A DNA stretch of 64,000 bases. Origin: Ferruginibacter sp. HRS2-29. GTDB taxonomy: Bacteria; Bacteroidota; Bacteroidia; Chitinophagales; Chitinophagaceae. The notes under the pieces are model-generated. The model was not told the DNA's origin. It did no database searches and saw nothing but the letters and a program-made list of their open reading frames with translations. The stretch covers positions 1 through 64,000 of the forward strand of contig NZ_RJUB01000142.1 of assembly GCF_024343615.1 (NCBI RefSeq). The letters are read 5' to 3'. This document shows positions 17,128-26,938 of this stretch, piece after piece. The position numbers and the translations under genes were made by a program. The number at the start of each line of letters is the position of its first letter. The stretch's first letter is position 1.

Positions 17128-17472
17128 TTATTTCTTTACAATCGAATCCACTAAAATAATTGGCGGAACTTTCGGCTGCTTAAGGCCCAGCGGCTCCACC
17201 GCTTTTACCAGTTCGCTGGCTTTACTCCTGAAAATCACTTCGCTCTTTATCGACTTATATTCGTATTCCAGTTCTTTGATATTCTTTTCGCTGGTGGCGA
17301 TCTTGCGGATCAGCTTGTCAGCATGGTGGCCGTTGTAGATATATAGAACCGCGAGGGCAGAAAGGAAAAGAAAGAAGGGAATATTTTTCACCACCCACTT
17401 GTAGGTGAAGAATTTTTTCCAGTCAGTTTTCGTTTGCTGTTGGGTATCCGTATGTATATTTTCTTCGGTCAT
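17128..17472 (-). CDS. ftsL: FtsL-like division protein
   Basis: A 114-residue bitopic protein with a cytoplasmic head of about 30 residues, one membrane segment (NIPFFLFLSALAVLYIYNG, near 30-49) and a periplasmic heptad-like region (about 53-92) able to form a coiled coil. FtsL sequences are poorly conserved, and the assignment rests on size, topology and position between rsmH and ftsI, where FtsL is found in dcw clusters. Its start codon shares one base with the rsmH stop, so translation is coupled. Confidence 0.85.
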   Translation of the reverse strand: MTEENIHTDTQQQTKTDWKKFFTYKWVVKNIPFFLFLSALAVLYIYNGHHADKLIRKIATSEKNIKELEYEYKSIKSEVIFRSKASELVKAVEPLGLKQPKVPPIILVDSIVKK

Positions 17473-18425
17473 TATTTTTTTTCTGCTATCCGCAATTTGG
17501 CACTCCTTGACCGCGGATTTGATTTTAATTCCTGCTCGCCGGCCACGATCGGTTTCTTTGAAATGATGCGCAGCGGGCTTTCTGTTTTCGTTCCAAACAC
17601 ATCATCCACTTCCGGTTCTTCAAATGTGCCCTGCTTAAAAAATGTTTTCACTTCCCTGTCTTCCAGCGAATGAAAAGTGATCACTGCAATCCTTCCCCCT
17701 GGCTTCAGTACATCTGTACTTTGCGTAAGCATCTCCCTCAAAGCGCCGATCTCATCATTTACTTCGATCCTCAATGCCTGGAACACCTGTGCGAAATACT
17801 TGTTGGGGTTGCCTTTCACTACCTGCTGCAAGGATTGTTTGAAGCGGTTGATAGTGGTAAAAGGCGCTATTGCCCGTTGGGTGATGATCGTCTTCGCCAA
17901 TGTTTTTGAATTCGTCACTTCCCCGTATTTCTCAAATATCTTGTGCAGCTGCTGTTCTGTATATGTCTGCAGAACATCGGCCGCTGTTGTTTTTTGTTTG
18001 GTATCCATCCTCATATCGAGCGCAGCGTCGAATCGGGTGGAAAATCCCCTGCCGGCTTCGTCAAACTGGTGGCTCGATACGCCGAGGTCTGCCAGTATCC
18101 CATCCACTTTGCTGTGTTTGTACAACCGGAGAAAGCGCTGGAGATGACGAAAATTTTGCGGAACGAAGATCATCCGCTCTTCACCTGCCGGGATATTTTT
18201 CTTCGCATCTTCATCCTGGTCGAATACGATCAGTTTTCCATTCTCATCCAGCTTTTCGAGTATCGCCCGGCTATGTCCGCCGCCGCCAAATGTGCAATCG
18301 ACATAAACACCGGATGGTTTGATATCCAGGGCATCGATGGCTTCGTGCAGCAACACCGGGATATGGTAATCGCCCGGCTGATCCGCTGATCCTGTATTGC
18401 CGGCTGATTTTTTTGATTGCTCCAT
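17472..18425 (-). CDS. rsmH: 16S rRNA (cytosine(1402)-N(4))-methyltransferase RsmH
   Basis: SAM-dependent methyltransferase that modifies C1402 in the decoding centre of 16S rRNA. The start HIPVLLHEAIDAL and the SAM-binding VDCTFGGGGHSRAIL are near 21-60; ADLGVSSHQFDEAGRGFS and the C-terminal SLEDREVKTFFK and NPRSRSAKLR complete the family pattern. The length of 317 residues is normal. It lies 4 bp after mraZ and overlaps ftsL. Confidence 0.97.
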   Translation of the reverse strand: MEQSKKSAGNTGSADQPGDYHIPVLLHEAIDALDIKPSGVYVDCTFGGGGHSRAILEKLDENGKLIVFDQDEDAKKNIPAGEERMIFVPQNFRHLQRFLRLYKHSKVDGILADLGVSSHQFDEAGRGFSTRFDAALDMRMDTKQKTTAADVLQTYTEQQLHKIFEKYGEVTNSKTLAKTIITQRAIAPFTTINRFKQSLQQVVKGNPNKYFAQVFQALRIEVNDEIGALREMLTQSTDVLKPGGRIAVITFHSLEDREVKTFFKQGTFEEPEVDDVFGTKTESPLRIISKKPIVAGEQELKSNPRSRSAKLRIAEKK

Positions 18426-18429
18426 ATCT

Positions 18430-18897
18430 TTAACTGTTCGGCTTGTCAGCGTTTGGGTTCATCACTTCGTTTGCCAGGGCGCTGAATGACTCAGATGTAA
18501 AAGAATCAAAGAACTGTTGGTATTTATTTTTGTCCCAGATCTCAATCTTGTTCACCGCCGATACCAGCACAATGTCTTTTTCAAGTGAGGCATGTTCGAT
18601 CAGGTTTTTTGGCAACAAGATCCTTCCCGCACTATCCAGATCGATTTGTGTGGCGCCATTTAAAAAATAGCGGCGAAACTCTCTAACTTTGGGATCAAAA
18701 TCATTTTGTTTGCTGATGGTTTCAAAGATGGGATTCCAGCTCTGCAAGGGATAGAGGGTAAGACATTTTTCAAAACCCCTGTTTATCACGAATTGGGCAT
18801 TATCATCCTGCGGCAACTGCTTTTTTAAGCCTGCCGGCAAAAGGAAGCGTCCTTTTGCATCTACAGTTGATTCATATTCGCCCAAAAAGCTGATCAT
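18430..18897 (-). CDS. mraZ: Transcriptional regulator MraZ
   Basis: First gene of the dcw cluster, encoding a ring-forming DNA-binding protein with two AbrB-like halves. Each half carries the DxxGR motif: DAKGRFLLPAGLKK (about 13-26) and DSAGRILLPKNLIE (about 89-102). The length of 155 residues is typical. In E. coli and Mollicutes, MraZ binds direct repeats in its own promoter and tunes the dcw operon; matching repeats lie 45 to 71 bases upstream of this start codon. Confidence 0.97.
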   Translation of the reverse strand: MISFLGEYESTVDAKGRFLLPAGLKKQLPQDDNAQFVINRGFEKCLTLYPLQSWNPIFETISKQNDFDPKVREFRRYFLNGATQIDLDSAGRILLPKNLIEHASLEKDIVLVSAVNKIEIWDKNKYQQFFDSFTSESFSALANEVMNPNADKPNS

Positions 18898-18941
18898 GAA
18901 GGGGAAATAAATGGTTATTTAAGTATTATTCACACAAAATA

Positions 18942-18968
18942 ACACTTTTTCCCACTTTCCGACACTTT
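18942..18968 (-). promoter_or_regulatory. Probable MraZ operator: three AAAGTG[T/G] repeats
   Basis: Read on the minus strand, AAAGTGT (18968-18962), AAAGTGG (18958-18952) and AAAGTGT (18948-18942) repeat with an exact 10-base period, one helical turn. This is the form described for MraZ boxes in Mollicutes and is analogous to the TGGG repeats of E. coli. TTATTTTG (18942-18935), one mismatch from the Bacteroidota -7 box TAnnTTTG, directly abuts the last repeat, so the operator would lie over the core promoter. Confidence 0.75.
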
Positions 18969-18983
18969 TTTAAGGAAAAGATT

Positions 18984-19205
18984 TTTTCCACAGGGCGAAG
19001 CGTAGGATAGCTATAGGTTTGAGGGTGTTTTGGGGATATCCGGTGTGGATTAGCTGTGGATAGATGTGAAATGCGTGTGGATAAGGTGAATGGATAACAG
19101 TAAAATGGATAATGGATAACAAATTTTCGGAACTAAGTCCTTTCAATTCCTCGAAAGTCCTTCAATTGAAAACATTATCAATTATCCATTATCGAATTAT
19201 CCACT
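18984..19205. other. Cluster of DnaA-box-like 9-mers
   Basis: The gap upstream of mraZ has one perfect TTATCCACA (minus strand, 19084-19076) and four single-mismatch copies: TTTTCCACA (18984-18992), TAATCCACA (19052-19044), CTATCCACA (19063-19055) and TTATCCACT (19197-19205). AT-rich stretches and further TGGATAA words lie between. It could be part of a replication origin or a DnaA-responsive promoter of the dcw cluster. No dnaA, parA or gidA gene is near, so the origin reading is tentative. Confidence 0.4.
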
Positions 19206-19208
19206 GTA

Positions 19209-20531
19209 TCAGCTTTTTACCAGGGGAACTGTAATAATAAACGAGCTGCCTTTACCCAGCACACTCTCCGCTTTGATCGTGCCTTTGTGTGCCTGCACCA
19301 TCGTTTTTACATAACTAAGTCCAAGGCCAAAGCCTTTTACATTGTGGACGTTTCCGGTATGAGCCCGGTAGAATTTTTCGAAGATACGGTTGAGGGTTTC
19401 TTTATTCATTCCGATGCCATTGTCATCGATCTTTATTTTGAACTGGTTTCCGCTAACAGAGGTTGACAATACGATCTTTGGATTTTCGCTGGAGTATTTC
19501 AGCGCATTATCCAGCAGGTTGTTGACGAAATTGGTGAAGTGCACTTCATCCGCCATGATGGTATCCCTTTCCGCATCCAGATGGCTGATCAACTGCCCGC
19601 CTTTTTCTTCCACAGGCAATGCGATATTGTTCATCGCGATCTTTATCAACTCGTGCGCCGATTGTTTTTTCAGGTTGAGCTGCACTTCCTGTTTATCCAG
19701 CAAAGCCGCCTGCAGTATGGTTTCCACCTGCTTGTTCATGCGTTTGTTCTCCTCCTTTATCACACCGGTAAAGTAGTGGGATTTTTCTTTATCCGCAATC
19801 ACTTTTTCATTCTTCAATGCATCAACCGCCAGCGAAATAGTTGCCAGCGGGGTTTTGAATTCATGCGTCATATTGTTGATGAAATCGGACTTTATCTCGC
19901 TGAGTTTTTTCTGGCGCAACAATGTACGGATGGTAACAAAAAAAGCGGTAGTGATGATGATGGTGAAAAGAATGGCCCCCCAGATAAACCAACGGATCTC
20001 TTTCAATACGATGGAGCTTTGGTGCGGCACGATGATCACCAGCCATTCTTCCTTGGTAAGGTTTTCGAGATTACTCCCGCTGGCGCCCTGCAACAGGATC
20101 GGGTAGTTGAGATTGTTAGCCGAATCGAGGTAGTATTTGGAAAAGTTTTCCGTTTCAATCTGGTCGGGATTGAGCGTATTCTGCGTAACCGCAAATTCGA
20201 AACGGATGCCTTTGAGTGAATGGCGATCGAAAGCGCCGCGGATGATATCGGCTATCTGGTCTTTGGAATAACGCTGTACCACAGAGGATTTTGCGAAGTC
20301 CATCGCACCCTTATCGGTTGGAAAAAGAAGGTCGTTCCTTCTTGGCCTCAGGAGAAAATTATCTTCCTCCATCAACTTTACGGAAGCGTCGTAACCGGCC
20401 ATCACCACATTATCCTTGAAACGGTCGGTCTGGATCTCTTTAGCACTTTTCAACCATAAAAATTGAAAAAATATCAGGCCTACAAGGCTCAGCGATATTA
20501 ATATCGTTATGATTGGAAAGATTCTTTTCAT
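19209..20531 (-). CDS. Membrane sensor histidine kinase (orphan)
   Basis: Two-component sensor of 440 residues. Membrane segments at about 5-27 and 181-201 enclose a periplasmic sensor region of about 150 residues that matches no domain I know. The HisKA helix holds the phospho-acceptor H223 in NNMTHEFKTPLA; the ATPase domain has NNLLDNALKYS (N box), DDNGIGM (G1) and GFGLGLSYVK (G2). No response regulator is adjacent: the neighbours are the dcw cluster and yqgE. Partner and signal are unknown. The start at 20531 (MKRIFPI) is followed directly by the first membrane segment. Confidence 0.9.
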   Translation of the reverse strand: MKRIFPIITILISLSLVGLIFFQFLWLKSAKEIQTDRFKDNVVMAGYDASVKLMEEDNFLLRPRRNDLLFPTDKGAMDFAKSSVVQRYSKDQIADIIRGAFDRHSLKGIRFEFAVTQNTLNPDQIETENFSKYYLDSANNLNYPILLQGASGSNLENLTKEEWLVIIVPHQSSIVLKEIRWFIWGAILFTIIITTAFFVTIRTLLRQKKLSEIKSDFINNMTHEFKTPLATISLAVDALKNEKVIADKEKSHYFTGVIKEENKRMNKQVETILQAALLDKQEVQLNLKKQSAHELIKIAMNNIALPVEEKGGQLISHLDAERDTIMADEVHFTNFVNNLLDNALKYSSENPKIVLSTSVSGNQFKIKIDDNGIGMNKETLNRIFEKFYRAHTGNVHNVKGFGLGLSYVKTMVQAHKGTIKAESVLGKGSSFIITVPLVKS

Positions 20532-20580
20532 GTAAAAATGCTATCAGTAGAATAAGTTTCGTGTCTGCAAATGTAAACTC

Positions 20581-20708
20581 AATTAAGAATTAAAAATTAA
20601 GAATTAAGAATTCCTTTAGAATTGAATGCCTGCTTCAAAATTAACCCCATTCCCCCGAAGACATTAATACATTAACATTCTTAATTTTTAATTCTTAATT
20701 CTTAATTT
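20581..20708. repeat. Word hairpin (AATTAAG) upstream of yqgE
   Basis: Tandem AATTAAG/AATTAAA words at 20581-20612 face their complement at 20677-20708. A 24-bp stretch pairs perfectly and the remaining units pair out of register. It separates the divergent histidine kinase and yqgE genes. The same words, single-armed, occur at 22386-22407 and 46761-46789. Confidence 0.65.
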
Positions 20709-20714
20709 CATTCT

Positions 20715-21269
20715 ATGATTCCTCCAGAAACAGGCACATTGCTCATTGCAGAACCTTTTTTGAAAGATCCCAACTTCATGCGCACAGTAGTGCTGATGTG
20801 CCGGCATACGCCTGAAGAAGGCAGTTTCGGTTTTGTGCTGAACAAGTATTACGAGAAAACTCTAGATGAACTGATCCCCGATCTTGATGGCTTCGATCTG
20901 CCGGTATATCTGGGCGGGCCGGTGCAGATGGACACTTTGCATTACCTGCACCAATACCCCTTTCTGCTCCCGGATGCCCAAAAGGTAGCGGAGGATGTTT
21001 ATTGGGGCGGCGATTTTGAAACGCTGAAAGACCTGATGCACAATGGCCAGGTTGATCCGTTGAGAATAAAATTCTTCCTGGGTTACAGCGGCTGGGGCGT
21101 GGATCAGCTGGATGGCGAGCTGAAAGAAAAATCATGGCTGACCGTAGCAGCCACTCCGAAAATAGTTTTTAATACCGCTGCTGAAGAAATCTGGAAAGCA
21201 AGCCTGTACGAGCTTGGCGGCAATTATAAGATGATGGTGCATTTCCCCACCGATCCGCAATTCAATTAA
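20715..21269 (+). CDS. yqgE: YqgE/AlgH family protein
   Basis: A 184-residue DUF179 protein of unknown biochemical role. The family hallmarks are present: GTLLIAEPFLKDPNFMRTVV near the start, the HTPEEGSFGFVLNK segment (about 35-48), YLGGPVQMDTLHYLH (about 65-79) and the FLGYSGWGVDQLDGEL motif (about 116-131). No signal peptide is seen. The start follows the hairpin at 20581-20708, so it is probably transcribed on its own or with the acyltransferase 82 bp downstream. Confidence 0.93.
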   Translation: MIPPETGTLLIAEPFLKDPNFMRTVVLMCRHTPEEGSFGFVLNKYYEKTLDELIPDLDGFDLPVYLGGPVQMDTLHYLHQYPFLLPDAQKVAEDVYWGGDFETLKDLMHNGQVDPLRIKFFLGYSGWGVDQLDGELKEKSWLTVAATPKIVFNTAAEEIWKASLYELGGNYKMMVHFPTDPQFN

Positions 21270-21351
21270 TTACCCCCGGCTAGATCCAAAGGCCATTAAA
21301 AAAAAGTTGTACCATTGTGTATAATCTTTTACCTTTCTAAAAACCCGAGAA

Positions 21352-22311
21352 TTGTTATATTGGTTACTTAAATTGCCGGCAAGATGCTGCCTGTGGATTT
21401 ACTGCAGGTGCCTGCGTATAAATAAAAAGGAGTTTCTCCGGCACGATGGACCGCTGATCATTGCCAGCAACCATCCCAACTCATTCCTGGACGCCATCAT
21501 TCTTTCCACCATTTTCAAAAAACCTGTCCATTCCCTGGCAAGGGGGGATGCTTTTAAAAATAAGTTTATCGCATGGCTGCTGCGGAGCATTCACATGCTT
21601 CCGGTATACCGCACCAGCGAAGGGGTAGAAAACCTGGAGCATAATTACACCACGTTTGATGCCTGCAAGGAAATTTTCAGGAAGAACGGCGTGGTGCTTA
21701 TTTTCAGCGAAGGCAGGTGTATCAACGAATGGCACCTTCGCCCATTGAAGAAAGGTACGGCCAGGCTGGTCATCAGCAGCTGGGAAGACGGGATCGACCT
21801 CAAGGTGTTGCCCTGCGGGCTGAACTATCAATCGTTTACTTCCTTCGGAAAAAACCTGGAGCTTCTTTTTGGAAATATCATTTCAAAAAAAGACATCGTA
21901 CTGTCGGAAGGTTATGGCAGATCAATCAATTCCTTCAATCATAAATTATGGAACGAACTGGAGCCACTGGTGCCGGAAATAGAAAAGTCAAATGAACAGG
22001 AGATCAAAAAAAAGTTTGCCATCCCTGTTTCATCTATCAAAAAAATATTACTGGCAATTCCCGCGGCTGCAGGTTATATCCTTCACTTTCCTCTTTTTTA
22101 CCCGGTGCAAAAATTCGCTTATAAAAAAGGCGGGCATATCGATCACTACGATTCGCTGATGGTGGGGATATTGTTTTTGTTGTATCCTTTTTATCTTCTC
22201 CTCATAGCGATCGGTGTCAGTTTATTTACCTGTGGATATTGGTGGCTGCTTACGTTTGCGGTGTTGCCATTTTGTGCACGGAGTTTTGTGCAGGTGAAAA
22301 AACAGTTCTAA
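21352..22311 (+). CDS. 1-acyl-glycerol-3-phosphate acyltransferase-like protein (PlsC family)
   Basis: A 319-residue membrane acyltransferase. The HX4D catalytic motif is NHPNSFLD (about 40-47), and FSEGRCINEW (near 118) is the substrate-binding EGxR block of the LPLAT family. Two C-terminal hydrophobic segments (about 265-305) probably anchor it. It most likely acylates a lysophospholipid; the exact acceptor cannot be told from sequence. The open frame begins with a TTG at 21352 (LLYWLLK); no better ATG lies upstream and the first ATG is far inside the domain, so the start is uncertain. Confidence 0.85.
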   Translation: MLYWLLKLPARCCLWIYCRCLRINKKEFLRHDGPLIIASNHPNSFLDAIILSTIFKKPVHSLARGDAFKNKFIAWLLRSIHMLPVYRTSEGVENLEHNYTTFDACKEIFRKNGVVLIFSEGRCINEWHLRPLKKGTARLVISSWEDGIDLKVLPCGLNYQSFTSFGKNLELLFGNIISKKDIVLSEGYGRSINSFNHKLWNELEPLVPEIEKSNEQEIKKKFAIPVSSIKKILLAIPAAAGYILHFPLFYPVQKFAYKKGGHIDHYDSLMVGILFLLYPFYLLLIAIGVSLFTCGYWWLLTFAVLPFCARSFVQVKKQF

Positions 22312-22314
22312 TAC

Positions 22315-22347
22315 AAACCCCGGAGGTTTTGAAAACCTCCGGGGTTT
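22315..22347. terminator. Bidirectional terminator between acyltransferase and atpC
   Basis: AAACCCCGGAGGTTTT (22315-22330) pairs perfectly with AAAACCTCCGGGGTTT (22332-22347). It lies four bases after the stop codon of the plus-strand acyltransferase and also downstream of the convergent atpC. Confidence 0.85.
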
Positions 22348-22354
22348 GCCCAAT

Positions 22355-22381
22355 AAAAAAGTCCGCACAAAATGTACGGAC
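22355..22381 (-). terminator. Terminator of atpD-atpC
   Basis: On the minus strand GTCCG (22381-22377) pairs with CGGAC (22365-22361), with partial inner pairing, and is followed directly by TTTTTT (22360-22355). This is a classical intrinsic terminator 22 bases after the atpC stop. Confidence 0.75.
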
Positions 22382-22402
22382 CAAATTCTTAATTCTTAAT
22401 TA

Positions 22403-22654
22403 TTAATTCTCTACTGCTCCTTCTACCAGCACTGTCGCCTTATTATTGAGCACTTCCACAAACCCGCTCTGGATGGTATAAGATACTGTGTTCGACTTAT
22501 CTTTCAGTATCTTCAATTTACCGTCTTTCAATGCGCTTACCAGCGGTGCATGTTTGTCAAGCACTTCAAATAAACCGCTGATCCCCGGCAGTTGTACCCC
22601 GTAAACTTCGCCACTGAAGATCTTACGTTCTGGAGTTAATATTTCTAAAGTCAT
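22403..22654 (-). CDS. atpC: F1 ATP synthase epsilon subunit (short form)
   Basis: Rotor-stalk subunit of the F1Fo ATP synthase. MTLEILTPERKIFSGEVYGVQLPGISG (split as MTLEILTPERKIF and VQLPGISGLFEVL) and HAPLVSALKDGKL match the N-terminal beta-sandwich. At 83 residues the protein ends at VLVEGAVEN and lacks the C-terminal helical hairpin (about 45 residues) that inhibits ATP hydrolysis in many bacteria. Short epsilon subunits are common in Bacteroidota. It follows atpD by 21 bp. Confidence 0.94.
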   Translation of the reverse strand: MTLEILTPERKIFSGEVYGVQLPGISGLFEVLDKHAPLVSALKDGKLKILKDKSNTVSYTIQSGFVEVLNNKATVLVEGAVEN

Positions 22655-22675
22655 AAATTAAAATCGATGTTCTGA

Positions 22676-24613
<1,938 letters not shown>

Positions 24614-25006
24614 ATGAAACAAAGCATCGGGCAGATTGCCCTGGTAGTGGCCGACTATGATGAAGCCATTGAATTTTATACGGAAAAATTGCAATTCGAG
24701 CTGCTGGAAGATACCGTTATGAGTGAAACAAAAAGGTGGGTAGTGGTTTCACCTAAAGGAAACAGCGGCTGTAACCTGTTGCTGGCAAAAGCGGCTTCGG
24801 AAGAACAGGCTTCGAGGGTAGGCAACCAGACGGGTGGCAGGGTTTTCCTGTTCATGTACACGGATGATATCACCCGCGACCACCAGAACCTGCTTCAGCA
24901 CAACATCCGGATCGTTCGCGGGCTGCATGAAGAAGCCTGGGGGAAAGTACTGGTGTTTGCAGATCTGTATGGTAATCTTTGGGACCTGATTGAATTAAAT
25001 CAATAA
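24614..25006 (+). CDS. VOC (glyoxalase/bleomycin resistance) family protein
   Basis: A 130-residue protein with the paired beta-alpha-beta-beta-beta fold. QIALVVADYDEAIEFYTEKL (about 7-26) is the first module and FMYTDDITRDHQNLLQHNI (about 79-97) the second, ending in FADLYGNLWDLIE with the usual C-terminal metal-side glutamate. The specific substrate cannot be read from the sequence. It stands alone, divergent from atpD, downstream of the GTTCACA array. Confidence 0.88.
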   Translation: MKQSIGQIALVVADYDEAIEFYTEKLQFELLEDTVMSETKRWVVVSPKGNSGCNLLLAKAASEEQASRVGNQTGGRVFLFMYTDDITRDHQNLLQHNIRIVRGLHEEAWGKVLVFADLYGNLWDLIELNQ

Positions 25007-25121
25007 TTCCCCGAAAAGATTTATCCGGCATTGTGATGGAAGGCAGTGGGGCGAAATTATTATAGCATTATTTTTGATGAATTATCGGTTCAATTATTTC
25101 ACTTTTCAAAAATGATCTGCA

Positions 25122-26903
25122 ATGAAGAAAAAGTTACTCCTGCTCCTTTTGTTTTTCTCTATTATTTCGGCCAGTTTCGCCAACAACTTCACCACTCCGG
25201 GCACCGGTGTAAAATGGTCGCTGGATGACCTTGTTGTCAACTCCGGAGGAGACGTGACCGGAAGCGGCAATCTTTTCCTGGTGAATGACACCATCACCAT
25301 TTCGGTAAATGATACGCTCAGCATCACCACTGATGCAACGCTGCAGTTTTTTACTGCCACCTATTTAGCTGTAAACGGTGTTTTGATCATAGATCCGCCG
25401 ACAGGCGTTTTGTTTACTGCACAAAATACTGCTACCCGCTACCTGGGTATGCGCATGGATTTCAGTAATGGCAGTATCCTTCGGAAACTTACATTTGAAT
25501 ACGCCAACTCGCTGCGGATATTCGATTGCAGCCCGGTGATCGATCAATGCATCTTCCGGCTTAATTCGCCCCTTACCTCCTTTGGCAATGGCGCTATTTC
25601 GCTTACACGGTCCAAAGCACTCATCACTAATTCTCAATTCGTGAATAACCAGCGGGCAGCCATCACCGGCGGAGCTAATATCAACAATGCCCCCAGGATA
25701 GACAATTGCCTTTTCCAGGCAAATAATTCCCTTAACGGAAATGTACCGCAGATAAACATGGGCCCTACCGGCGCTGATACGATGTTCATCCTCAACAGCC
25801 AGATACTCGATGGCCCTATCATGGGCGGAGGCATAGGATTTCTGCCGATAGGAACTGTAAACGCGGTGGTGACGGGCAATATCATCAAAAACAACCGCTA
25901 CGGGATAGTATTTAATGGCGGGTCTAACATCAATTCACTCATCAGCTACAACGTCATCGAAGGTAACAATATACAAAACGACCCTAACCTCGGTGGCAGC
26001 GGCATAAACTTCACAGGCGGCAGCACCGCGGGTGCACAAAACTCGATCGTAACAGGGAATGTGATCAAAGACAACCTGTGGGGTATCACAATACAGGGGC
26101 GCACCCGGCCAAACCTCGGCAATCTCCTGAATGCCGATACCAGCGATAACGGCAAAAACCGCTTCATTAACAACAACAATGCTACCACACCGCACACTGA
26201 CTTATATAATAATACGATCGACCCCATCTCGGCTCAAGGAAATTTCTGGAATACCACCACACAGGCAGAGATAGAAGATAAGATATTTCACCAGCCGGAT
26301 AATGCCGCACTGGGGCTGGTAGATTATGCTGATTTTACCTTACCAATCGGGTTAGTAAACCTCACGGCAAATAAAGTAGCTGAAAATGTTGTGCTGCAAT
26401 GGCAAACTGCCACAGAAGGAAACAGTGACCGCTTCGAGGTTGAAAAAAGCAGGGATGGAAATATTTTCCAGAAGACAGGAACGGTTGCAGCTGCCGGGAA
26501 CAGTTCTTCCTATCGAAATTATTCCTTTACCGATCTATTTGCGGCCACCGGAACCGGTACACTGTTCTACCGCCTGAAGATGATCGACAAGGATAACAGC
26601 TTCACCTATTCGCCGGTTGTTTCTGTCAAGGTAACTACCGGTAATGTTTTATCAAAAGTATATCCTGCTGTTATAAATTCTGCCAGCCAGCTGGTCATCG
26701 AAATCAACAGCAGCATAAACCAACCGGCCATCATTCAATTCTTCAGCGCCGACGGGAAACTTATTGCCACCACCAGGAAGGCACTGGCAAAGGGTTTCAA
26801 CAGGCTGACTGATATCAGCAAAGCCGAATTGCCTAAAGGGGTCATTCTGATGAGGATCAGTACTATCGACGAAACGCGGTCTTTCAGCATCATTCAGCAA
26901 TAA
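25122..26903 (+). CDS. Secreted right-handed beta-helix protein with T9SS-like C-terminus
   Basis: A 593-residue exported protein. A signal peptide (1-20, hydrophobic L-rich core ending ASFA) precedes a region of right-handed beta-helix repeats (about 90-390) rich in Asn/Gly ladders such as GNIIKNNRYGIVFNGGSNI and GNVIKDNLWGITIQG. A fibronectin-like module follows (about 405-505, VVLQWQTATEGNSDRFEVEKS), common in Bacteroidota surface proteins. The last 80 residues end in KGVILMRISTIDETRSFSII, resembling the type A sorting domain of type IX secretion. It is probably a surface or secreted polysaccharide-binding or lyase-type protein; no catalytic residues are identifiable. Confidence 0.8.
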   Translation: MKKKLLLLLLFFSIISASFANNFTTPGTGVKWSLDDLVVNSGGDVTGSGNLFLVNDTITISVNDTLSITTDATLQFFTATYLAVNGVLIIDPPTGVLFTAQNTATRYLGMRMDFSNGSILRKLTFEYANSLRIFDCSPVIDQCIFRLNSPLTSFGNGAISLTRSKALITNSQFVNNQRAAITGGANINNAPRIDNCLFQANNSLNGNVPQINMGPTGADTMFILNSQILDGPIMGGGIGFLPIGTVNAVVTGNIIKNNRYGIVFNGGSNINSLISYNVIEGNNIQNDPNLGGSGINFTGGSTAGAQNSIVTGNVIKDNLWGITIQGRTRPNLGNLLNADTSDNGKNRFINNNNATTPHTDLYNNTIDPISAQGNFWNTTTQAEIEDKIFHQPDNAALGLVDYADFTLPIGLVNLTANKVAENVVLQWQTATEGNSDRFEVEKSRDGNIFQKTGTVAAAGNSSSYRNYSFTDLFAATGTGTLFYRLKMIDKDNSFTYSPVVSVKVTTGNVLSKVYPAVINSASQLVIEINSSINQPAIIQFFSADGKLIATTRKALAKGFNRLTDISKAELPKGVILMRISTIDETRSFSIIQQ

Positions 26904-26910
26904 ACAGGAA

Positions 26911-26938
26911 GGGCTGCATATACTGCAGCCCTTTTTTT
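26911..26938 (+). terminator. Intrinsic terminator after the beta-helix gene
   Basis: GGGCTGCA (26911-26918) pairs with TGCAGCCC (26924-26931), followed by seven T residues. It starts eight bases past the stop codon and reaches the end of the convergent NAD(P)-binding gene. Confidence 0.92.

Noticed and set aside
18898-19208. Firm call of a chromosomal origin
   Set aside because: The DnaA boxes are suggestive, but gene skew beyond 20 kb is mixed and no origin-linked genes are present, so it is kept only as a possibility.
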